The notes under the pieces are model-generated. The model saw nothing but the letters and a program-made list of their open reading frames with translations, was not told the origin of the DNA and did no database searches. Position numbers and translations under genes: made by a program. Below, piece by piece: positions 1-5,547 of a DNA stretch of 5,547 nt. The stretch is from an uncultured Clostridia bacterium (GTDB taxonomy: Bacteria; Bacillota_A; Clostridia; Oscillospirales; Oscillospiraceae), in the NCBI GenBank assembly GCA_947167435.1, contig CAMVIC010000121.1, forward strand, positions 1-5,547, written 5' to 3'. Each line of letters opens with the position of its first letter. Position 1 is the stretch's first letter.

Positions 1-78
1 GGGAAGGACACCCTTTCGCAGACCACACTTGCCCGGTTTTTCCTGGGCTTCCGCTTCATTACCGGCGGTTTACTCTGA
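1..78 (+). CDS. Possible C-terminal end of an unidentified upstream gene (partial)
   Basis: Frame 1 is open from the window edge to a TGA at 76-78 and would encode 25 residues ending in a hydrophobic stretch (LARFFLGFRFITGGLL). Eighteen of its 25 codons end in G or C, which fits coding sequence in this genome better than frame 3, which is also open here. A following hairpin with a T-run at 111-141 would suit the end of a gene. The fragment is too short to recognise a family, and it could equally be non-coding leader sequence, so this is a tentative call. Confidence 0.3.
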   Translation, partial: GKDTLSQTTLARFFLGFRFITGGLL

Positions 79-85
79 GTGCTTT

Positions 86-102
86 TGCCGCTGCGCGCGG
101 CA
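86..102 (+). other. Small hairpin in the Clp leader
   Basis: A perfect 6-bp inverted repeat (TGCCGC at 86-91, GCGGCA at 97-102) encloses a 5-base loop. It lies 8 bases before the larger hairpin at 111-132, so the leader carries two hairpins in tandem. A stem this short can arise by chance in GC-rich DNA. It is recorded because of its position. Confidence 0.35.
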
Positions 103-110
103 TGTTCTGA

Positions 111-141
111 CAGCCGGCGACTTCGCCGGCTGCAGCTTTTT
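111..141 (+). terminator. Hairpin plus T-run: terminator of upstream gene or leader attenuator of the Clp gene
   Basis: An inverted repeat pairs 111-119 with 124-132 (9 GC-rich base pairs, tetraloop ACTT). After four unpaired bases comes a run of five T at 137-141. This resembles a Rho-independent terminator, although the T-run is short and set off from the stem. The run ends two bases before the ribosome binding site of the Clp gene, so there is no room for a promoter after it. Any transcript carrying the Clp gene must therefore cross this hairpin, making it at most a partial terminator or an attenuator. Function is inferred from structure only. Confidence 0.45.
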
Positions 142-143
142 CC

Positions 144-150
144 AGGAGGT
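144..150 (+). promoter_or_regulatory. Ribosome binding site of the Clp ATPase gene
   Basis: AGGAGGT is a full Shine-Dalgarno match, with 9 bases between it and the ATG at 160. It decides the start: the frame is open further upstream, to a GTG at 79, but that would place this site inside the coding region. The next in-frame ATG at 172 would be 21 bases away, which is too far. Confidence 0.9.
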
Positions 151-159
151 ATTTCACAT

Positions 160-2487
160 ATGCAGCCTACCATGTGTTCCCGATGCGGCAAGAACGTCGC
201 AGTCATCTTTATTACGAAAATTGAGGGAGGCCAGACCAAAAACGAGGGCCTCTGCCTTAAGTGCGCCCGGGAGCTTCACATCAAGCCCGTGGATGACGTG
301 ATCAATAAAATGGGCATCTCCGACGAGGACCTGGACAGCCTCTCCGGCGAAATGATGAACGCCCTGAACGGGGCAGAGGAGCTGATGGCCACAGACGACG
401 CTGACAACGGGGAGGATGACGACGGCAAGACCGCCACGTTTCCCTTCCTCAACCGGCTTTTCGGCGGGCCGAACGCGCAGAATAACGCCGAGCCGGGGCC
501 TCAGAACGACCGGCCCCGGCCTGACAGTCCCGCAAGCAACGGCAAGCCCCAGAAGCGCAAGTTTCTCGACAATTACTGCATCGACCTGACCGAGCGTGCC
601 CGGCAGGGCAAGCTGGATGCCATGGTGGGCAGAGAAGAGGAGCTTGAGCGCGTCATCCAGATTCTGAACCGCCGGCAGAAGAACAATCCCTGCCTGATCG
701 GCGAGCCCGGTGTGGGCAAGACCGCAATCGCCGAAGGCCTGGCCCAGCGCATCGCCATGGGCAGCGTGCCCTATAAGCTCCAGGATAAGCAGGTGTTTCT
801 GCTGGACCTGACCGCGCTGGTAGCCGGGACACAGTTCCGCGGTCAGTTTGAAAGCCGCATGAAAGGCCTGATTGAAGAAATCCGAAAGCAGGGGAATATC
901 ATCCTGGTTATCGATGAGGTGCACAACATTGTGGGCGCCGGGGACGCGGAGGGCAGCATGAATGCCGCCAACATCCTCAAGCCCGCGCTGAGCCGCGGGG
1001 AGATTCAGGTAATCGGGGCCACCACATTCACCGAATACCGCAAACACATTGAAAAGGACTCCGCTTTGGAGCGGCGTTTCCAGCCGGTGACGGTGAATGA
1101 ACCCTCCATCGACGACAGCATCCGGATTCTCAAGGGCATCGCACACTACTACGAGGATTATCACGGGGTGCAGATTTCCGAGGAGATGTGCCGCCAGGCG
1201 GTGCTGCTCAGTGAGAGGTATATTACCGATCGCTTCCTGCCCGACAAGGCCATTGACCTGATCGACGAGGCCTGCTCGGACGTAAATCTGAAGGACCCGG
1301 ATATCAAGCGCAGAATGCTGGCGGAGCGGGACCTGGAAAACGTACGTTTTGAGCGGGAGGCGCTGATGAGCGACAACCGGGAGGACGACCCGGAGAAGCT
1401 GGACCAGCGCTACGCCCGCATTGCACAGCTGCGCAGCAGGGAAATCCAGCTGCAGCAGGAGCTGGAGGAACTCAGCGCCAAGGGCAGGCCTGCCCTGAGC
1501 GTGGATAATCTGGCGCGGATCATCGAACTGTGGACCAAGATCCCTGCCTCCAGCATCAAGGAGGATGAACTGGAGCGCCTGGCAAAGCTGGACGAACGGC
1601 TCAAGGCCCACATCGTGGGGCAGGATGAGGCCGTGGATGCGGTCTGCGCCGCCATTCGCCGCAGCCGGGTAGGCCTGAAGGTCAAACGCAAGCCGGTGAG
1701 CTTTATCTTCGTGGGCGGCACCGGCGTGGGCAAGACGGAGCTGGTCAAGCGTCTGGCAGCCGATATGTTTGACAGTCCCGAATCCCTCATCCGGCTGGAC
1801 ATGTCGGAATTTATGGAGAAATTCTCCGTCTCCCGGATTATCGGATCGCCCCCGGGCTATGTGGGCTATGACGAGGCCGGGCAGCTGACCGAGAAGATCC
1901 GCCGCAAGCCCTACAGCGTGGTGCTGTTTGATGAGATCGAAAAGGCCCACCCGGATGTGATGAACATCCTGCTGCAAATCCTGGATGACGGCCGGATTAC
2001 CGACGCCCAGGGCCGCACCGTAAACTTTGAGAATACCATTCTGATTATGACCACCAATGCCGGCAGCAACCGGAAGACCGGAAGCGTGGGCTTTGGCGGA
2101 AGCCTGAGCGATATGAGCCGGGAGCGCACGATGAAGGCCCTGAACGAATTTCTGCGGCCGGAATTCCTCAACCGGGTGGACGAGGTTATCTGCTTTAACC
2201 AGCTGACGGAAGAAAACTTCCGCGCGATCGCGGGACTGATGCTGGGCGAGGTGAAGGACGTGCTGGCAGAGAAAAACATGGACCTGAGCTGGGACGAGAG
2301 CCTGATCGACTATCTGGTGTCCAAGGGTTATTCCGTCACCTACGGCGCCCGAAACCTGCGCCGCCTGATCCAGAAGGAGATTGAGGACGAAATCGCACGT
2401 CAGATGATTGCCCGGCGGGGCGATCCGGTTCGAAACATACGGCTCTCTGCCGCAGAGGGCAGGGTTCAGGTGGAATGTGAGGCATAA
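160..2487 (+). CDS. clpE: ClpE-type AAA+ unfoldase, ATP-binding subunit of Clp protease
   Basis: This 775-residue cytoplasmic class-1 Clp/Hsp100 ATPase has two AAA+ modules. It begins with a four-cysteine zinc finger (C6, C9, C32, C35) of the ClpE/McsA kind in place of the usual Clp-N repeat domain. An acidic, proline- and asparagine-rich linker follows to about residue 130. Module 1 has Walker A at 181-188 (GEPGVGKT), Walker B at 248-253 (ILVIDE) and arginines R305/R306 in LERRF. A short coiled-coil middle domain spans roughly 378-447. Module 2 has Walker A at 519-526 (GGTGVGKT), Walker B at 587-592 (VVLFDE), sensor-1 N633, arginine finger R672 (FLNRVDE) and sensor-2 R731 (GARNLRR). A VGF motif at 643-645 matches the ClpP-docking loop of ClpC/ClpE/ClpX and argues against ClpB. 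By family, it unfolds proteins with ATP and feeds them to ClpP. No CtsR or CIRCE operator was found upstream. The gene is first in a tight unit with the macro-domain and rhomboid genes. Naming it ClpE rather than ClpC rests on the zinc finger. Confidence 0.95.
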   Translation: MQPTMCSRCGKNVAVIFITKIEGGQTKNEGLCLKCARELHIKPVDDVINKMGISDEDLDSLSGEMMNALNGAEELMATDDADNGEDDDGKTATFPFLNRLFGGPNAQNNAEPGPQNDRPRPDSPASNGKPQKRKFLDNYCIDLTERARQGKLDAMVGREEELERVIQILNRRQKNNPCLIGEPGVGKTAIAEGLAQRIAMGSVPYKLQDKQVFLLDLTALVAGTQFRGQFESRMKGLIEEIRKQGNIILVIDEVHNIVGAGDAEGSMNAANILKPALSRGEIQVIGATTFTEYRKHIEKDSALERRFQPVTVNEPSIDDSIRILKGIAHYYEDYHGVQISEEMCRQAVLLSERYITDRFLPDKAIDLIDEACSDVNLKDPDIKRRMLAERDLENVRFEREALMSDNREDDPEKLDQRYARIAQLRSREIQLQQELEELSAKGRPALSVDNLARIIELWTKIPASSIKEDELERLAKLDERLKAHIVGQDEAVDAVCAAIRRSRVGLKVKRKPVSFIFVGGTGVGKTELVKRLAADMFDSPESLIRLDMSEFMEKFSVSRIIGSPPGYVGYDEAGQLTEKIRRKPYSVVLFDEIEKAHPDVMNILLQILDDGRITDAQGRTVNFENTILIMTTNAGSNRKTGSVGFGGSLSDMSRERTMKALNEFLRPEFLNRVDEVICFNQLTEENFRAIAGLMLGEVKDVLAEKNMDLSWDESLIDYLVSKGYSVTYGARNLRRLIQKEIEDEIARQMIARRGDPVRNIRLSAAEGRVQVECEA

Positions 2488-2743
2488 AGCGATGGACAGA
2501 ATTCAGGTTATTCAGGGGGATATCACCCGCCAGGAGGCGGACGCCATCGTGAACGCCGCCAACACCTCCCTGTTGGGCGGCGGCGGCGTGGACGGGGCCA
2601 TCCATCGGGCGGCGGGACCGGAGCTGCTGGCGGAGTGCCGCACACTCCACGGCTGTGCCACCGGCAAGGCAAAAATCACCGGCGGTTACCGGCTGCCGGC
2701 AAAATATGTGATTCACACGCCGGGCCCGGTCTGGCACGGCGGC

Positions 2744-2746
2744 TGA
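2744..2746 (+). other. Premature in-frame TGA in the macro-domain gene
   Basis: The codon falls between GPVWHGG and QGEDALL, which in YmdB reads GPVWRGG-E-QNEDQLL. It therefore replaces a single residue and loses no other sequence. The next base is C, a context known to be leaky for UGA in bacteria. TGA also ends the macro-domain, rhomboid and carboxypeptidase frames in this window, so genome-wide recoding of TGA is unlikely. Confidence 0.9.
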
Positions 2747-2997
2747 CAGGGAGAGGACGCGCTGCTTGCCTCCTGCTACCGCTCCTGCCTGGAGCTGGCC
2801 TCGGAAAACGGCTGCGAGACGGTGGACTTCCCGTCCATCAGTACCGGGGTATATCACTTCCCGCTGGAGCGGGCAAGCGGCATTGCCATTGGGACTATTG
2901 CGGACTATCTTGCCGGTCACCCGGAAATCCGGCGGGTACGGATGGTCTGCTTCGATGAGCGGACGCGGGACTGCTATCAGCGGGCGCTGGACGCTCT

Positions 2998-3002
2998 GGA
3001 GG
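2998..3002 (+). promoter_or_regulatory. Ribosome binding site of the rhomboid gene
   Basis: GGAGG sits inside the end of the macro-domain gene, 7 bases before the ATG at 3010. This near-ideal site suggests that the rhomboid gene can start translation on its own, even if ribosomes stop early at the TGA in the macro-domain gene. Confidence 0.85.
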
Positions 3003-3009
3003 CAAAGCT

Positions 3010-3570
3010 ATGAAGCGGCTGCGGCTGCAGTATAACGCTCCGGTGGTGCGGAGCTTTGCCCTCTGTTCCCTGGCGGCGCTGCTGCTGGGGAAAATCACAA
3101 ACGGTTGGACCACCGCAAAGCTTTTCAGCGTCTACCGTTCCTCTCTGCGCTCCTTCCTGACCTATCCCCGCTTCGTGCTCCACGTGCTGGGGCACAGCGG
3201 CTATGCCCACTATCTCAACAACATGATGATGATCCTGGTGATCGGTCCCGCGCTGGAGGAAAAGTACGGCAGCCGGAATCTGTTCTGGTCCATTTTCCTG
3301 ACGGCGCTTGTGTCCGGCCTGGTGCAGTGGCTGTTCTTTCCCGGCAGCGCACTTCTGGGGGCCTCCGGCATTGTGTTCATGATGATTGTCATGTCCTCGC
3401 TCTCCGGCATGAGGGACGGACAGATTCCCCTGACGCTGATTCTGGTCCTGGTGCTGTATCTGGGCGGTGAGATTGTGGACGGCGTGGTACTGCGGGACAA
3501 CGTGTCCCAGCTGACCCATGTGATCGGCGGTCTCTGCGGTGCCTTCCTGGGCATGAGCCTGAGACGCTGA
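3010..3570 (+). CDS. Rhomboid-family intramembrane serine protease
   Basis: The 186-residue protein is mostly hydrophobic, with about six predicted membrane segments (roughly 15-29, 70-82, 91-110, 114-131, 140-160 and 166-183). The rhomboid hallmarks are present in order: HYLNN at 67-71 gives the H67/N71 pair that corresponds to H150/N154 of E. coli GlpG. GASG at 117-120 carries the nucleophile S119. LTHVIGG at 168-174 carries the partner histidine H170. The catalytic dyad is therefore intact. By family, it cleaves membrane proteins within or next to their transmembrane helices; the substrate cannot be predicted here. It is a minimal six-helix form without an extra cytosolic domain. The GlpG-type WR motif in loop 1 is not seen. 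Its ATG overlaps the macro-domain stop by the ATGA pattern and has a good GGAGG site, so it is co-transcribed and probably translationally linked. It is the last gene of the unit, followed by the hairpin at 3600-3643. Confidence 0.9.
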   Translation: MKRLRLQYNAPVVRSFALCSLAALLLGKITNGWTTAKLFSVYRSSLRSFLTYPRFVLHVLGHSGYAHYLNNMMMILVIGPALEEKYGSRNLFWSIFLTALVSGLVQWLFFPGSALLGASGIVFMMIVMSSLSGMRDGQIPLTLILVLVLYLGGEIVDGVVLRDNVSQLTHVIGGLCGAFLGMSLRR

Positions 3571-3599
3571 GCCCGGGATTGACAGATTGATATGATGGC

Positions 3600-3643
3600 G
3601 CAAGCCCCCTGAAACGGAAGCAGTTCCGTTTCAGGGGGCTTGC
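3600..3643. terminator. Perfect 20-bp hairpin between convergent genes, probable bidirectional terminator
   Basis: Bases 3600-3619 pair perfectly with 3624-3643 around a GCAG loop, including a C5/G5 block and a GAAACGGAA/TTCCGTTTC inner stem. It lies 30 bases after the rhomboid stop and 23 bases after the end of the antiporter gene on the other strand, which is the expected place for a shared terminator. Neither side has a proper T-run outside the stem (the plus side continues CTTGCTGTCTG), so termination may be inefficient or may need help. Such a stem would also protect the 3' ends of both messages. Confidence 0.65.
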
Positions 3644-3665
3644 TGTCTGCGGGTTAGCTGCGCGT

Positions 3666-4979
3666 TTACTTTCTGCCGCGCTCAGGCAGCAGAAAGATGA
3701 AAACCAGGGAGCTGATCAGAAGGAGATAGGGATAGAACAGGTTCGGCATAATCTGGAAGGCGGAGACAGGATGTCCCAGGGCGTTGGACGCGGAGATCGC
3801 CACCAGCATCTGCGCACCGTAGGGGATAATCCCCTGGAAAACACAGGAGAAGGTATCCAGCAGAGAGGCGGTTTTGCGGGGAGAGATGTCATAGCGTCCT
3901 GCCATCTCGGCAGCGATGGGGTTTGCCATCACGATGGCGACGGTGTTGTTGGCGGTGGCAATGTCCATGGCGCCGACCAGCAGGCCCATGCCCAACTGTC
4001 CGCCCTTCCGGCCCCGGAACACCTTCACAATCCAGCTGAGCAGCGCGTCAAAGCCGCCGTATTCCCGAATCAGCGCGCAGATTGCGGAGACCAGAATGGC
4101 CACCATGGGGGTCTCAAACATACCGGCGGCGCCGGCGCCCATGCTGCTCAGCAGCTCGGTTGCGGGAATGGCACCGGTGGAGAGCATGATAACGGCACCG
4201 GAAACGATGCCAAGCAGCAGAACCAGAAACACGTTGACGCCCACAATGCCGCCCAGCAGGACCAGCAGATAGGGGACAGTCTGTACCAGGTTATAGGGCT
4301 TGAGCTCGATGCTGCCAACACCGCTGCGAAGGGACAGCACCAGAATCAGCACCAGCGTCAGCAGCGCGGCAGGCAGGGCGATGGCAAAGTTTTCCCGAAA
4401 CTTGTCCTTCATGTCACAGCCCTGACCGTTGCAGGCAGCGATGGTGGTGTCGGAGATGAAGGAAAGATTGTCGCCGAACATGGCGCCGCCCATGACAGAG
4501 CCAATGCACAGCGGCAGGCTGAAGCCGGAGGCGGATGCCGCCGCAACGGCGATGGGGGTAATGAGGGTTATGGTGCCGACTGAGGTACCCATGGCGGTGG
4601 AGACAAAGCAGCTGACCACGAAAAGCACCGCCACCGCGAAACGGGCAGGGATGAGGGAGAGCATGAAATACGCTACGCTCTCTGCACTGCTGCGCCCGAC
4701 CACGCCCACGAAAATCCCAGCTTCCATGAAGATCAGAATCATGGTGACAATATTCTTGTCCCCGATTCCCCTGCCCATGAGACTGAGCTTCTCGTCAAAG
4801 GAGAGCGCACGGTTCTGCAGGCAGGCGGTGAGCAGTGCAATCAGAAAAATAACCACGATGGGGATGTTATAGAAGCCCATGGGGATCTTCAGCACATACT
4901 CGAACAGAATACCGAGACCCAGATACAGCAGGAGAAAAACATAAATGGGGAGCAGCGCGATCGGATTGCCTTTTTTCAA
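3666..4979 (-). CDS. NhaC-family Na+/H+ antiporter
   Basis: The 437-residue integral membrane protein has about ten to twelve hydrophobic segments spread over its whole length. The NhaC-family (PF03553) signature is clear: GDNLSFISDTT at 169-179, preceded by STAMGTSVGT (127-136). A second polar membrane region, ATANNTVAIVMANPIA (341-356), and IIPYGAQ (384-390) follow, as expected in the second half. Members exchange Na+ for H+ across the cytoplasmic membrane; some (MleN type) couple this to organic acids such as malate and lactate, and the sequence does not settle which applies. The start is TTG at 4979-4977, supported by a GAGG site 9 bases upstream; the first in-frame ATG is at residue 34, inside the family-like region. 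The length is near the family norm. It lies 62 bases downstream of the carboxypeptidase gene in the same direction and may be co-transcribed. No convincing promoter was found in the gap. Confidence 0.9.
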   Translation of the reverse strand: MKKGNPIALLPIYVFLLLYLGLGILFEYVLKIPMGFYNIPIVVIFLIALLTACLQNRALSFDEKLSLMGRGIGDKNIVTMILIFMEAGIFVGVVGRSSAESVAYFMLSLIPARFAVAVLFVVSCFVSTAMGTSVGTITLITPIAVAAASASGFSLPLCIGSVMGGAMFGDNLSFISDTTIAACNGQGCDMKDKFRENFAIALPAALLTLVLILVLSLRSGVGSIELKPYNLVQTVPYLLVLLGGIVGVNVFLVLLLGIVSGAVIMLSTGAIPATELLSSMGAGAAGMFETPMVAILVSAICALIREYGGFDALLSWIVKVFRGRKGGQLGMGLLVGAMDIATANNTVAIVMANPIAAEMAGRYDISPRKTASLLDTFSCVFQGIIPYGAQMLVAISASNALGHPVSAFQIMPNLFYPYLLLISSLVFIFLLPERGRK

Positions 4980-4988
4980 TTCTTTGTA

Positions 4989-4992
4989 CCTC
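4989..4992 (-). promoter_or_regulatory. Ribosome binding site supporting the TTG start of the antiporter gene
   Basis: On the minus strand, GAGG (in the context ACGAGGT) lies 9 bases before the TTG at 4979. No ATG or GTG is available in frame at a suitable distance, so the site decides in favour of the TTG start. Confidence 0.7.
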
Positions 4993-5041
4993 GTATGTTG
5001 ATGATTATGGACGGCACACGCCGCCGGAGAGACAGAAGAAA

Positions 5042-5547
5042 TCAGCTGTTGCCGCCGGAAAAGCCCAGCTGGCTGTAATAGTCCGCCGCGGTGCGCAGCA
5101 GGATTTCCGATGCCTGGCCGCGCACGTCCGCCGCCTCTGACCCGAAGAGGGCCATGACGATGGTGTGGGTCTCACCGCCGCTTGTGACCGGCATGCTGGC
5201 CACCAGGCAGTAGCCTGCCCGGTTGGTGGAGCCGGTTTTCAGCCCGTTGACACCGGGCAGATTGAAAACGAGGGGATTGGAATTGGCGGTGGTGTAGTCC
5301 AGGGTGGGCATGCGGTCAAAGAGCTGAGAGCTTATGCCGGTGATCTGGGGGAAGTTTCGGAGAATGTACTGAACCAGCGTGAACATATCCAGCGGGCACA
5401 TGGAGTTTTGCTGCTTGATCGGCAGAGCGGAAGCGGAATAGACCGGCAGACCGTTGCAGGTGTAAAAGAGGGCGGAGCGAAGCCCCAGGTCGTGGGCACG
5501 CTGATTCATGGCGGCCACAAAGGCCTCCTCACTGCCGGAGACATATT
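5042..5547 (-). CDS. D-alanyl-D-alanine carboxypeptidase, PBP5/DacF family (3' part only)
   Basis: The gene enters from the right edge and ends at TGA 5044-5042. About 167 C-terminal residues are visible. The visible part begins YVSGSEEAFVAAMNQRAHDLGL, normal for the region after the SxN motif of peptidase family S11. It carries the third catalytic motif KTG in VNGLKTGSTNRAGYCLVAS (codons at 5239-5231). The SxxK and SxN motifs lie outside the window. Family members are exported and remove the terminal D-Ala from peptidoglycan pentapeptides, limiting cross-linking. The chain ends 62 residues after KTG, about where the catalytic domain should finish. The C-terminal beta domain (PBP5_C) and amphipathic membrane anchor of DacA/DacF are therefore missing. 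An internal GTG at 5518 is not the true start, because the conserved reading continues upstream of it. It probably precedes the antiporter gene in one transcript. Confidence 0.93.
   Translation of the reverse strand, partial: YVSGSEEAFVAAMNQRAHDLGLRSALFYTCNGLPVYSASALPIKQQNSMCPLDMFTLVQYILRNFPQITGISSQLFDRMPTLDYTTANSNPLVFNLPGVNGLKTGSTNRAGYCLVASMPVTSGGETHTIVMALFGSEAADVRGQASEILLRTAADYYSQLGFSGGNS

Larger units (their letters stand above)
2492..3013 (+). pseudogene. YmdB-like macro-domain protein (ADP-ribose binding/deacetylase), interrupted by in-frame TGA
   Basis: The gene would encode 173 positions, close to the 177 residues of E. coli YmdB, and it aligns with YmdB from end to end. The N-terminal part carries GDIT (9-12), [20 protein letters not shown] (19-38) with N24 and D34 in the places of YmdB's N25 and D35, and GPVWHGG (78-84). 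Codon 85 is TGA (2744-2746). The same frame then continues with QGEDALLASCYR and the ISTGVYHFP loop (116-124), where G119 and Y121 match the other active-site positions, to a TGA at 3011-3013. Such proteins bind ADP-ribose and deacetylate O-acetyl-ADP-ribose. ATG 2492 was chosen because GAGG at 2479-2482 lies 9 bases before it. It starts 4 bases after the Clp stop, and its last stop overlaps the rhomboid start (ATGA). There is no frameshift or other damage. If TGA is obeyed, the products are an 84-residue half-domain and possibly a restarted C-terminal half. Family identity is secure; its status as pseudogene, sequencing error or readthrough gene is open. Confidence 0.85.

Noticed and set aside
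59..85. Possible CIRCE (HrcA) operator before the Clp gene
   Set aside because: GAGTGCT at 77-83 matches the right arm, but the left arm at the required distance matches only 4 of 9 bases. No CtsR heptad repeat was found either.
102..110. Two-codon frame ATG-TTC-TGA just before the leader hairpin, as a possible leader peptide
   Set aside because: It has no ribosome binding site, and a three-codon unit is expected by chance.
154..1977. A 607-codon open frame on the minus strand, opposite the Clp gene
   Set aside because: It lies fully antisense to an unmistakable Clp ATPase, its translation matches no known domain, and long antisense frames are expected opposite GC-rich genes with strong codon bias.
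2744..2746. TGA recoded as Trp or Gly in this organism
   Set aside because: TGA also serves as the proper stop of the macro-domain, rhomboid and carboxypeptidase genes, at the positions where these families should end.
2744..2790. Selenocysteine insertion at the TGA in the macro-domain gene
   Set aside because: Downstream pairing is weak (CAGG with CCTG and AGG with CCT, with a 3-base bulge) and does not look like a bacterial SECIS. The position is a variable, non-redox loop of the macro fold. Finding selA/B/D in the genome and Cys at this site in orthologues would reopen the question.
3579..3596. Promoter-like TTGACA (3579-3584) and TATGAT (3591-3596)
   Set aside because: The spacer is only 6 bases instead of about 17, and neither hexamer has a proper partner at normal spacing.
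3771..4583. A 270-codon open frame on the plus strand, opposite the antiporter gene
   Set aside because: The translation is a low-complexity mix rich in H, Q, G and N, typical of a shadow frame, and the opposite strand encodes a clear NhaC-family protein.
4980..5041. Promoter or terminator in the carboxypeptidase-antiporter gap (CATAAT and a 6-bp stem GGCGGC/GCCGTC on the minus strand)
   Set aside because: CATAAT has no -35 partner at 16-18 bases, and the stem includes a G-U pair and lacks a T-run, so neither can be supported.

Overview
The window reads as a piece of a GC-rich Gram-positive chromosome, most likely a Clostridia member of the Oscillospiraceae/Ruminococcaceae type. This is inferred from strong AGGAGG-type ribosome binding sites, high GC at third codon positions, a ClpE-type Clp ATPase with an N-terminal zinc finger (a Firmicutes family), a low-molecular-weight D-Ala-D-Ala carboxypeptidase and an NhaC-family antiporter. 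No species can be named from the sequence alone. There are no RNA genes, insertion sequences, CRISPR arrays or phage genes.

Layout, plus strand. Bases 1-78 may hold the last 25 codons of an unidentified upstream gene. A leader of about 80 bases follows, with two hairpins, the second followed by a short T-run that ends just before the ribosome binding site of the Clp ATPase (160-2487). Four bases later comes a YmdB-like macro-domain gene (2492-3013). It is complete at both ends but broken by an in-frame TGA at codon 85. Its final stop overlaps (ATGA) the start of a rhomboid-family intramembrane serine protease (3010-3570). The three genes look like one transcription unit.

Convergent junction and minus strand. 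Between the rhomboid gene and the next gene lies a perfect 20-bp hairpin (3600-3643) that probably ends transcription. On the minus strand are an NhaC-family Na+/H+ antiporter with a TTG start (4979-3666) and, 62 bases upstream of it, the 3' part of a D-alanyl-D-alanine carboxypeptidase that runs off the right edge of the window.

How the genes may work together. The plus-strand unit combines a protein unfoldase with a ClpP-docking loop, an ADP-ribose-binding/deacylating macro domain and a membrane protease, which suggests protein quality control or stress response; this is inference from gene order. The minus-strand genes are cell-wall trimming and ion-homeostasis functions with no evident link to it. 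The most notable item is the interrupted macro-domain gene: both halves keep their conserved motifs in the same frame, so the stop is either a recent nonsense mutation, a sequencing error, or is tolerated by readthrough or restart.
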